A stretch of DNA of 64,000 bases, from assembly GCF_000151315.2 (NCBI RefSeq), contig NW_011887292.1, forward strand, positions 2,085,181 through 2,149,180, given 5' to 3'. The DNA comes from Capsaspora owczarzaki ATCC 30864 (lineage: Eukaryota; Opisthokonta; Filasterea). The notes under the pieces are model-generated. The model was not told the DNA's origin, searched no databases, and was given only the letters and a program-made list of their open reading frames with translations. Numbering within the stretch: position 1 is the stretch's first letter; each line of letters starts with the position of its first letter. A program made the position numbers and the translations under genes. Below, piece after piece: positions 22,672 through 32,115 of this stretch.

Positions 22672-25600
22672 TCACATGATGGTGCACTTCTTCTTCTTCT
22701 TGCTCTCGAATCCACGCAGTCGGCCTTCGATGGTAATCTTTTCATGCTCGAGTGCGCTGTGTTTGCAAGCAAAAGAGGGGGCGGGGGAGAGAAGAGAATG
22801 AGAAAAAAAAAGCACAAGACACTCAAATCAGCAAAAATTCAAAAGCATCCTTAAACAATCCCGCGCTTACCCAATCGCCTGAGACTTGGCCTGCAGCTCT
22901 TCCTCGATGCGACGCTCCTTTTCTTCCAGCTCGTTACGCTCGTCTTGGACACGCTTGCAAGTGTCCTGCGACTCGGTGAGCTCTTGCTGAAGCTCCTTGA
23001 TCCGCTCCAAGCTTGCCGCTTGAGCCTGGGCCATTTCGCGGATCTTGAGGTCGAGGTCTTTGATCTCGGTTGTCAGCTGCTGGTTTTCCTTTTGCGACTT
23101 TTTCCACTCCGTGTCGACCGTCTTGTAGACAAGATCCAGGCGCTGGTAGTCCACCTTGGACTTTTCACGGATGGCCTCAACCTCCTTCTCGGCCGCCTCC
23201 TTTGTCGCCTCAACAATGCCCTCGGCAACACGTCGTGCAGTGGAGAAGAACTCGCGGCGACGATCGAACAGAACTTGCTGCTTCATCGGACCCTGCGCTG
23301 TTTCGAGGTAGTCTGTGACCACGCGCTCCCATTCTTCATGCAACTGGTCAATGTTGGTGATCTGCTCTCCGAATGGATAGACACCAAAACAATGTGTACC
23401 AAAACGTTAGAGCGATGCAAACTGGATGCAAACAACGCGCAAACAAACAACAAGATCCAACGTGGAACACTCACTTCCTTCGAACGAATGTCGTCCGAAA
23501 TGTGCCTCGCCAAAGTGTCGAGCAAAAGCTCGCACTGCTCAGCCGACCGAGCGCGGTTGGTCTTGCGCATCAGGGCAAGTTGCTCTGCCATGGCATTCTG
23601 CACACAAGCCAGCCAGCGGTCAGTCACCTTTTGTTCGACAAGACTCAAATAACAAGCGTCCTTCAGAGTTGACACGTAGCGCGCGCGGGGGGGGGGGGAG
23701 CCCATAACGTACCTTGAGCTCATCTTCAAGTTCGGTGTGAGGCCCACCAACAGCTTTAGAACGGAACAGATCAATGGCACGCTTCTCGGCTTCGCGGTGG
23801 CTTCGATCCAGCTCTTCCTCCTCCAAAATCGCGCCGTCTGCAACCAAATCCTTCATGCGCTTCTCATACAGGCGTTCTGCAGCCGCAGAAGCCTTCTTGC
23901 ATTCAATCTCGAGCACATTTTCCCAGGCGGAGCGGATGACGGGGACGCCGCCAGTGTTAATCGACTCGACGTAGTTCTTGGAGAGCTCAGCAAGCACTAG
24001 AGTCCAAAAAAAGAAGGGACGGGACAACAAAAAGATGTCAACGAGTTGGCAAAAAAAGCAAAGGAGAGACTCGTTGTACTCTTCGACGCACTTGCTCCAT
24101 TCAAGTTGCTGCCAAACAGTTTCTTGGTCTTGACGCCGTGGTAAATCTTGCGGATGAGTATCCGCACTTGTTCAATGTACTCGGGTCGGAAGTCCTCCAA
24201 GGAGACTACGCGCAATCAATCCAAAGAACAAAAAAAAAAAAAAAAAAAAAAAAAACAACCCCGAAACGAAAAAAACTTGAGTGTGACGCTCGTCGTCAAA
24301 CCCAGCGACAGTGGCATCAACCACTCACGATTCGACAAATCCTGCAAATCCTCCTCGTTCTCGACAGGTCGCTTCAGCGTAAAGCAGGTGCGATTGGGGA
24401 AGAAGCTTCGAATGCACTCGCGAATTTGATTTTTACCAGCGACGCGCTTGGGATCGCCCTGAAAAGTCATCACAACGACCAGACCAGCCGCGATGCGAGT
24501 CAATACGCACAAAGCGCAGCTTCAACAGAGGTTCAATAGCAGCATAGTTGTCTCGTTACCTTCACGAGCTGGAGGGCTTGCTCGAGATAGTCGTCCGGGG
24601 TGATGGTCTCGCCTTGCAGGACCAGCTCGAGCGAAAAGTCGCGGACGAGCCACATGAAGACGGGGAAGAAGGATTGCAGTTGGAAGGCATCCTGTACAAG
24701 TGTCAGCAGAACATGAGCGCTGGGATCAAGGCAATTGCAAAATTCCAAGCCGGAAGGAGGCCCTTCGCACCTCTTCGCCGTCAGCCTGAAGCTTGACAAA
24801 CTTGGCCAGCTCGGCCACGAGCGACAGACGATCGAGTGCAGTCTCGTCAATGTTGCCCATCGAGTTGTACACAAAGAACGACGACAGGAGGAGCGAGAGC
24901 GAGAACACTTGGATGTCGTAGGTCTTGGTTTTCGTGTAGCTTGCGAGGCCCTGCGTGACATGAAGACGAACGAGCGTTGACAATAACAATAGACTCATGA
25001 TCAGCAACCCCATACAAGTCCCGTCGGAGTGGTTGAGTGCGATTCAGCTTGTGGGAATTGGAATTTCACCAGTCGCGCGCGGTACAAAATCACACCAATC
25101 CTCAAACACACACACACACACACTCCTCGGCCAGCAAAGCACTCGAACGATTCACGACGAAACGCAAATCGCAGTGACACTCTAAAAGAAGTAGACTAAG
25201 ATGAAAGAAAGAAAGAAAAAAAAAAAAAAAAAAAAAGGTACGCCAAAAACCGGTTGTTTCGTTCGTTCCTTTCGGATGTTTGAGAGCCCAAACAACGTAA
25301 TCACGAGGAGACAACATCAGCGCGTCCCATTGAAAACCGCTCAAATGAGCTGTGTAAAGTGGTTGTATTTCTTGGTGTGAGTGAGTGAGTGAGAGTTTGC
25401 TGCTGCTTGCCTCAGTGTCGAGGAGGACGATAGTGAGATTGTCTGGAATGAGACCCGGTTCGACCTTCTCGCGATCGACAATCCACATCCAGATGCCCTG
25501 GGTGCACGGCTCCACGGAGGCACCGACGTCAAAGCCGCCTGTCGAGCCTGCCAGCTGGTTGAGCACGAACGACTTGCCCGTGCGGTAGACGCCCGCAATC

Positions 25601-25776
25601 GAAATGACGGCAACGTCGCCTTCAATCTCGGAGAGCAGCTCGACCGCCTCGTCCGTCACGCTGAACACGCCCGGGCCGCTGTCGACGTCGTTGTCGTAAT
25701 CGCCGTCGCTGTTGTCGTCGTCTACACGCCGCGTGTTGCCGCCTTCGTGGCGAATGAACAGCACCGGATGGTCCAT
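22672..25776 (-). CDS. Guanylate-binding protein (GBP/atlastin superfamily) with polybasic CaaX tail
   Basis: Large dynamin-like GTPase. Nine exons: 25776-25411, 24950-24771, 24691-24560, 24458-24329, 24205-24092, 23996-23713, 23597-23475, 23361-22871 and 22756-22672. The lengths sum to 635 codons (634 aa) and all phases agree. The P-loop is GVYRTGKS (residues 62-69); GIWMWIV and LLDTE|G (split by intron 1) match the GBP switch regions. SSFFVYNSMGNIDETALDRL equals the GBP segment TFVYNSIGTINQQAMDQL, and VRD (198-200) is the guanine-specificity RD motif. Residues about 250-600 are helical, with a long coiled coil in exon 8 (EEWERVVTDYLETAQGP to ERRIEEELQAKS). The protein ends FESKKKKKCTIM, a CaaX box behind a Lys run, so it is expected to be prenylated and bind membranes, like animal GBP1/2/5. 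Intron 1 uses a GC donor. Confidence 0.92.
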
Positions 25777-26027
25777 TGAAAAAACGATTGTCCAAGAGTT
25801 AAAAAAAAAAAAAAAGAAAAGAAAAAAATGGTGACTGTTCCTGCGCTCTGATCTGATCTGCTCAGAATGCTGCTGTTGCTGCTTCCATTGTTTCATGGAA
25901 GGATTGTCACTAAAACTGAGTGAATGTGCCCGTCGATGGACGGTTGAAATTGCAAATCTGAATTCTCAAATCTGAGCCCAGTCTCTCTCTCTCTCTCTCT
26001 CTCTGTTCGTTTCGTTTCGTTCCAATC
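25777..26027. promoter_or_regulatory. Head-to-head region between GBP gene and Ala-rich coiled-coil gene
   Basis: 251 bases between two divergent start codons. It carries an A-rich tract at 25800-25827 (T on the GBP sense strand) and a (CT)n run at about 25982-26004 just before the plus-strand gene. Confidence 0.5.
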
Positions 26028-27134
26028 ATGTCACACCGGGGGAGGGTTGTGCGCGGCGAGGCGTCCGAATCGGATGAAAGCGACGACGACGAGCTCGACA
26101 TGGACCAGGTCGGCGCGCGCATTGTCGCCATGAACACTGCTGCAGAAGGAGCAGGAGCAGGAGCAGGAGCAGGTGACGCGAGCAAGCCAGCTGCAACGAC
26201 AGCCACTGCTGCGAGCTCAACGGCCGCATCGACACTCGCTGCTACTGCTGCTGCTGCTACTGCTGCGGCTGCGGCTGCGGCTGCTGGCACTGGTGGCGCG
26301 GCGGACGCGAGTCGAGAGGCAGAGGAGGATCCGCTCAACCAGTCCAGCTCGGCCATCCCGTCCACTCCAGGCGGCGCGGCAGGAGCGCCACACGCCTGGA
26401 ACACGCCTGGTGGGCTGTCCACGTCTGGACGAATGGGGCCGGGGGGTCCGCTGTCCCCGATGTCGCCGATGTCGCCAGGTCCTCGATCGGCCGACGCCTA
26501 CAGCCCAGCAGACGGTTCCGCTGTCGGGTAAGCTGCAATCCTGAAGCTCGTTGTTGAGCATGAGCCAAAAAGGGCGATCCAAGCATGACGTAGCAACTTT
26601 TGTTTGTTGGAGGGCGAACATTGACTTTGTGTTTTTCAACATTTGTGCGCATTTTCGACAACCCAATCATCTTGGCTCTTCCCAAAACCCAGTGCTGCTC
26701 AAAAGCGACTTCGTAAGCTCAAACACCTCAAAGCATACATGGCAAACGACCGTGTGAACGCTGGACCAACTTTTGCTCACTCTCGATTGTCCATTATTGA
26801 CTCCACAGGTGAACGCAACGCCAGCTTAAAGAAAGGTCTGGCTACGCGTCTCTCGCACGTTCATAACGGTGTCATCAAGGAGGTTGCAAGCTCAATTTCC
26901 AACCTTACAAAGATCCAGCAAACCTCGCAGGTACGTTTCGATTGACGTGGGAATTTGGAGAGCGCGCTGTTGCTGTGGTGCTCGTACTCATTCGATCCGT
27001 TGTTTCTTTTGAATCAGGATGTCTCGCACCATTTGCGCGTCTTTAACGACGATATTCGGACGCTGAATGAAAAGATGGAAATCATCACCTCATATGACTT
27101 TTTGCCAAAGTTTAGCGAGTCGGTTCGGTTTTGA
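26028..27134 (+). CDS. Ala-rich protein with C-terminal coiled-coil, family not recognised
   Basis: Exons 26028-26527, 26693-26930 and 27018-27134, phases 2 and 0, 284 aa if no further intron is removed. Residues 1-30 are acidic/Ser (GEASESDESDDDELDMDQVG), about 40-90 are Ala/Thr/Gly repeats, and about 110-165 are Pro/Gly/Ser with PLSPMSPMSPGP, a likely disordered, phosphorylatable region. The C-terminal 100 residues (NASLKKGLATRLSHVHNGVI ... HHLRVFNDDIRTLNEKMEII) are helical and coiled-coil-like and end in FLPKFSESVRF. Size and layout would fit a small subunit of a trafficking complex (BLOC/BORC-like), but I cannot place it. Bases 26752-26808 (57 nt, no stop, in frame, GT...AG) could be a further intron; removing them gives 265 aa. 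Confidence 0.7.
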
Positions 27135-27271
27135 ATAGAATCTTTGTCTTTTTGTTTTTGAAATTTGTGCGAGGAATGTCACTGTGAAGAATATAAATGT
27201 TACAATGTTGTCTTCCTAAACGACGGAGGCCATCGACCCCGGATGGATGCATTTGCCACTCAAAACACAAG

Positions 27272-29310
27272 CTACACCCGACCGGCAGTCCGAGGAATAT
27301 TCAGCAAGTTCAACCCGTTTTCAAACACCTGCATTACGGCGCTCAACAAGACTATCCGTGCGTCCATCATGGCAGCTGTCGCGTCAGTGCGTGGGACGAC
27401 AACATGGACGTGGCCAAAGTACTGGCTAAAGCAGCGCGCAAGGCGGTAGAGGTGCGACACAAGCTTGTGCACATCTACACGGCTCACTTGCGTCGGATAG
27501 GTACGAAGCCAAGAAGTAGGCGTCGGTTCTGATTGAGCCAGACTCGAGCGGCGTGCCTCGAGGGCGGCCGAGATTGGCTGATAGAGCGAACGGATCAAGT
27601 CTGGGAACGTGACAACAGAGTAGAGCATTTCCCACTCGTGATTCTCCTGCAAAAGGTCGAATCGCACCGAGCCGAGGGGTGGGGTTGAGGGCAGTCCATG
27701 CTCGGCCGCGGTAGTGGCGTACTTTGTCAGAATGGAGCGCAGCCGGCCGTGGTTGTAAATCAGCGTGCTTCCAGTTGCGTACTGCCCGTCCTGAAACCCA
27801 ATCACTTTGGGCACATTCAAGTCAAGGTTCCCTTGGGTGGACTGGCCAAGAACGGACGAAACAATCGTAGCGCGAACGACAGACTCGGCCAATTGGATTG
27901 TTGGGTCGCCGGTGCCAACAACCGAGCCAGGCCGTGTTTGGAGAGATTGCCGATGCACAGGTGCACCATCGGCTTGAGAAGCAAGCGAAGCACTCTCGCG
28001 GGGCGGCTCGGGTGCAGAGCCGTCGCCGTGGCGATCGCGAGCAGTCGCTGTTGCCGATGCGAGAGTGGATGCAAACAGCTGCGTTGGTTGGATGGGTGCT
28101 GAGGGAATGACGTGACCGATGACAGTCAGAGACAAGGTGGGGCGGCTGCGTCCGAGCGCATGGCAAGCAACTCGAAGTCGTCGCGTCACGATGCTTTCTT
28201 GCTCGACATGGACAATCAGGTCGCAGGGTGTGCTGCTTGCGTCCAGAATCATCCGGTGCAATCGACATCCTTCGCCAGATGTCAATGCCCACAGCTCTGT
28301 TGACTCGGAGCTGTCCGGCTTTGTGGGCGACACCAAATCCAAAAGATGCAGCTGTCCGAGGTGCTTGGCATCCAGGCCCAGGTCGCGCGTATCCTCCTGC
28401 TGCAAGGTCTGCTGCTGCAGGGAGGTGACATACATGCTCAAATCCAGTGCACCGCCACCATCGGGTCGCCTCACAAAGCAAGGATGCCCCGATACCTGAG
28501 CGATCAGGTCGGACGCGCTGCAACCAGGAATTGTCGGTGGCTGATCGAGGATGGCAAGCCCCTGAGGAGTTTTCTCCGCTGGGGCTGCTTCATCTTGATC
28601 TGGATGCTGGAGAGACACGACGAGATCGTGCAGTGACATGAGGTTGTCATAGACGCAACCAAGCAATCCACATCGCAACGCGTCAAACGCCTCGTTGGAA
28701 GCCCTTGGCGATGGATAGCACAGCAGCGCCACAGTACCTGCAGCTTTCAATGCCAAGTCGGCATTTCGACCAAACGAGGCGCGCTCGGTGAGCGCCGTTT
28801 GACATGCATGCTGGATCAACGTGGACCTGGACAACCGGATGCCAACTCCGGATCCGTTTGGCAGCCATTCAGCCACGAACGGGCATGCGTCGGGCTGCTT
28901 GGCATGTTCTGCCTGCAGGATTGAGCACACTGCGACTCCGAGCGCAGCGCAGTCGACGCCGTGTCGCGACGCCAGCAGTCTGAGATTGACAGTCAGGTCG
29001 TCTTTCTTGCTGGATCCCTGCCAGGCACGCGATGGCTAATCATGATGATTCGAGTTGTTTGGATGTGTTTTTTTTTTGCATTAGTGATAGAGATTCACAC
29101 GCACACAAGGCGAAAAGGGTTACGATGTCTCACCTGGTCGATCGTCCATTCGAGCTGAGTGTTGGCAAGCGCTTGTTGCACCGCAGCAGCAGCAGCAGCA
29201 GCGCCTTCCGAGCCGGCCTGCGCTTGTGGATTGACGACGGCTGTGTGAGCAAGTCCGCGTCGGACGCCGTTGATGAATCCTTGAATGTCGGCGACAATCC
29301 GCTCGAGCAT
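27272..29310 (-). CDS. DALRD3: DALRD3-like protein (DALR anticodon-binding domain)
   Basis: Two exons, 29310-29134 (59 codons) and 29017-27272, phase 0, 640 aa (human 543). The C-terminal domain (VDVHKLVSHLYRLARCFSQY ... ARIVLLSAVMQVFENGLNLL ... NIP) matches the DALR anticodon-binding domain that ends class I arginyl-tRNA synthetases, and closely resembles the end of human DALRD3 (LHQLAKDFSSFYNRV ... LYLLRAV ... GLAALGIP). No HIGH or KMSKS signature is visible, so it is not expected to aminoacylate. In humans DALRD3 binds particular arginine tRNAs and helps METTL2 form 3-methylcytosine; the same role is inferred here. The middle part is more diverged, with Gln/Ser/Asp-rich stretches. It converges on the coiled-coil gene (137 bases) and is head to head with MRTO4 (161 bases). 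Confidence 0.85.
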
Positions 29311-29471
29311 GTTGTGCTGCTCAGAGACGAAAAATCACAAAAACAAACTAAGACGACTGATGAGCGATAGTAATAACAAAAACAGCGGTTCACTGCTGAT
29401 GTGCATTCTGAATGTTTTTTTTATTTTCGAATCCAGTCCTACATTTCTAAGAAAACAACAAAAACGCAATA
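29311..29471. promoter_or_regulatory. Compact bidirectional promoter DALRD3 / MRTO4
   Basis: Only 161 bases separate the two start codons, so both promoters and leaders must fit or overlap here. It contains a T-rich stretch (TTTTTTTATTTTC at about 29416-29428). Confidence 0.55.
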
Positions 29472-30892
29472 ATGCCAAAGTCAAAGCGCGTCAAGAAAGG
29501 TCAGCGTGGCTTGTCCAGCGTCTGTTTCGCCGTCGCCGAGCGCAACAAAGAAAAAAAAAAACACGGGATTGTTGCAATTCCAAGGAGGGAATTGAATCAA
29601 AGAGAAGAACGAGCGTTGGTGAGACTGAGGGTGGACTGGAGGGACTGTCAATGGGTGGTGGTGGTTGGAACTGATGGCGGAGACTCCATGTGGACTTTCC
29701 ATGTGTTCAGTAGCAGCCACCGTCAGTCGCTCTCTCTCTGCGAACACGGCAGCGTCCATCCCTCTGCTTCATCCACCTCATTCATCCATGCAAAAAGAAA
29801 AGAAGTCACTCTTGGAGCATTCGAGCGGTGCTGGTGGTGGTGGTGGTGCAGAGACGAGCAGTCGTCTGCAGCTGGCCTTTCGTCGTAATCCCGCTCGCTC
29901 ACTCACTCACGCTCTCTCATTCACACAGTCGCCCTCACTCGCACCGAGAAGCACGGCATGGAGTCCAAGGACGCGCTGGTCAACGAGGTAATGGCCCTTG
30001 TCTTGTTGTGCTCCACTTCACGAACTGTGGTGGGCTGGAAACCTCGTCGTCCCACTCTCACTTCACACAACAACGACCACACCAAATCCAAACAGATCCG
30101 AAGCTGCATCCAAAAGTACTCGTCCGTCTATGTCTTCGCTGTCCGTAACATGCGCAACATCAAGCTGAAGGATGTCCGCTCCGAGTGGAAGCATAGCCGC
30201 TTCTTCTTTGGCAAGAACCGCGTCATGGCGCTTGCCCTCGGCAACTCTGAGGAGAACGAGCAAGAGACCAACTTGCGAGAAGTCTCCAACATGCTTGTCG
30301 GCCAGACCGGTCTGCTCTTCACCTCGCAGCCCCGCGAGGAGGTTATTGCCTGGTTTGAGAACCACCACGATCTCGAGTTTGCCCGATCGGGCTTTGTTTC
30401 GAGCGAAACGGTCAAAATCCCTGCCGGGCCCCTTCCCCAGTTCTCTCACACGATGCACAATGATTTGCTACGACTTGGCTTGCCGATTGTGTTGAACAAG
30501 GGTAAGCGAATTGCGGGAGAGCGCGCAACACACCAACGACTTTCTTTGTGCTCACTGGACGGTGCACAACAGGTATCATTACGCTTGAAAAGCCACACAC
30601 TGTTTGCTCGAAGGGCGACACATTGACTCCCGAGCAGGCACGCATTCTGGTACGATTCCATCTCGACATTGTTTGATGCCAGTTTTTGGGCAATCGTTTC
30701 ATCATCTCACTCTCTGTTGTTCTCATTCTTCTCGAGCAGAAGCTCATCGACCGACCGCTCGCCGATTTCCACATCAAGCTTAAGGCTGCATGGAGCAACG
30801 GCGAGTTCGAGGTTCTCTCTGAGGGCGACGACGATGAGCAAGGTCAGGACGGCGAGGACTACGAGGACGACGAGGACAACATGGAGGCTTAA
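29472..30892 (+). CDS. MRTO4: Ribosome assembly factor MRTO4 (Mrt4)
   Basis: Five exons: 29472-29499, 29929-29987, 30096-30501, 30573-30649 and 30740-30892, phases 1, 0, 1 and 0, 240 aa (human 239). Nucleolar paralogue of P0 (uL10) that holds its rRNA site in pre-60S particles until replaced. Exon 1 is MPKSKRVKK (human MPKSKRDKK). Then VALTRTEKHGMESKDALVNE, YVFAVRNMRNIKLKDVRSEW, FFFGKNRVMALALG, LFTSQPREEVIAWF, PQFSHTMHNDLLRLGLPIVL and GDTLTPEQARIL all follow the family. The tail is acidic (DEQGQDGEDYEDDEDNMEA), as in other Mrt4 proteins. The first exon is only 28 bases with a 430-base intron after it. Confidence 0.97.
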
Positions 30893-31123
30893 GAGAATCG
30901 CGCTGCTTGCTTGTCTGATGTCGTTTGCTCTTTTTGATTGACTTAACTTTTCTTCGAAATCGTTGTGATGTTTTGTTTTTTTGTGTGCGCGTGTCTGGAG
31001 GCACAAACTGATGTTGGTTTTTTTTTTTTTGTACAATCAAAAACTTTTTTTTCTTTTTCTGTGGCTAACAAAAAAAATGCAAGCTAAAACAACTCGCACA
31101 CTATCACAAGCATGTTCAATATA

Positions 31124-31741
31124 CTAGTTGGCGTCTGCTACTGGTTGGAGATACAGCAAGACGACGGACATGACGGCAAACCTGTTCGAGACAACCCGAC
31201 CAACAAAAAGTGAAACAGCGTTTTCTTCCAATCAATCCACAACAAGACGTGGTATTCTCCAAAATGGCGAAAAATTCAAACAAAACAGAGAGCTTTCTGC
31301 GAGAGTGATACGTACGTCACGCCTGTCAGCAGTTGCTTGACGTCGCCGTCGCTGCGCATGTTGGCAAAGCTGAACAGACAGCAATAGACTGCAGCCCAAG
31401 CGGCCCACTTTTGCTGCAAAACCCAAAACCAAAACACACACACACACACACATACTCCACATACTCCAAAGTCAGTGCAACATGTTACGAGAGTAAACCA
31501 ACATGTCGGACGTCTCTCCACAGCGGAGTGAGGCAAAGTGTGCCAAAACGGCGAGATCTCGCTGGAACGGAGCCCCTCCTACCTTCATGAACAGGCCGAG
31601 CATGCCCAGAATCAGCGAGAAGAACGAGTAGTAGTCGTCGTTGGCGGAGGCCGCTGCTGGGGGCTTGAACGGAGACACGGCGTTGGGACGGCGCGGGTCG
31701 GCGGCAGCCAACGAAGCCAACGATGCTGGAGTGTCGCTCAT
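31124..31741 (-). CDS. WDR83OS: Asterix (WDR83OS), PAT-complex membrane-protein chaperone subunit
   Basis: Three exons, 31741-31583, 31413-31316 and 31181-31124, phases 0 and 2, 104 aa (human 106). ER membrane protein that with CCDC47 forms the PAT complex, shielding polar transmembrane segments during multipass-protein insertion. The signature DPRRPNAVSPFKPP near the N terminus equals human DPRRPNKVLRYKPP. Three hydrophobic stretches follow: YSFFSLILGMLGLFMK, WAAWAAVYCCLFSFANMRS and FAVMSVVLLYLQPV, matching human YMNLLGMIFSMCGLMLKL, WVAVYCSFISFANSRS and SISAVVMSYLQNPQP. Intron 1 contains a CA repeat at about 31436-31452. Confidence 0.95.
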
Positions 31742-31832
31742 TCGCAGAAAAATAACGGAATGAAGACTGGATGCAAAGGTCATTTTGGAGTCGAAATGGA
31801 TTGTGAACAATATGATTGGAGTGCGAGGGAGG

Positions 31833-31893
<61 letters not shown>

Positions 31894-32115
31894 ATAGGGT
31901 CGATGCACAAAACGGTGCACAAAGTATCGCCGTGAGAGACAGCCCAGCGATGGGACCTGCCTGCAACAAGGACTCTGTGCGTCGGCAGACAACTTTGGTC
32001 GTGTTCAATGGAAGGTGCTGGTGGAACTCAGAGTATTCGCACAGATTCTGTTGCGGAAAACAATAAATGAAAACATCAACACCAACACCGACAAAGCTTG
32101 GCAACGATGTATTGA
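31742..32115. other. Asterix 5' flank / COG5 3' flank
   Basis: 374 bases without a gene. It holds a (GA)n microsatellite at 31839-31890, i.e. (TC)n on the Asterix sense strand about 100 bases before its start codon. Confidence 0.6.
31839..31890. repeat. (GA)26 microsatellite upstream of Asterix
   Basis: Uninterrupted GA dinucleotide repeat of about 52 bases. It reads as a pyrimidine tract on the Asterix sense strand. Confidence 0.95.
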
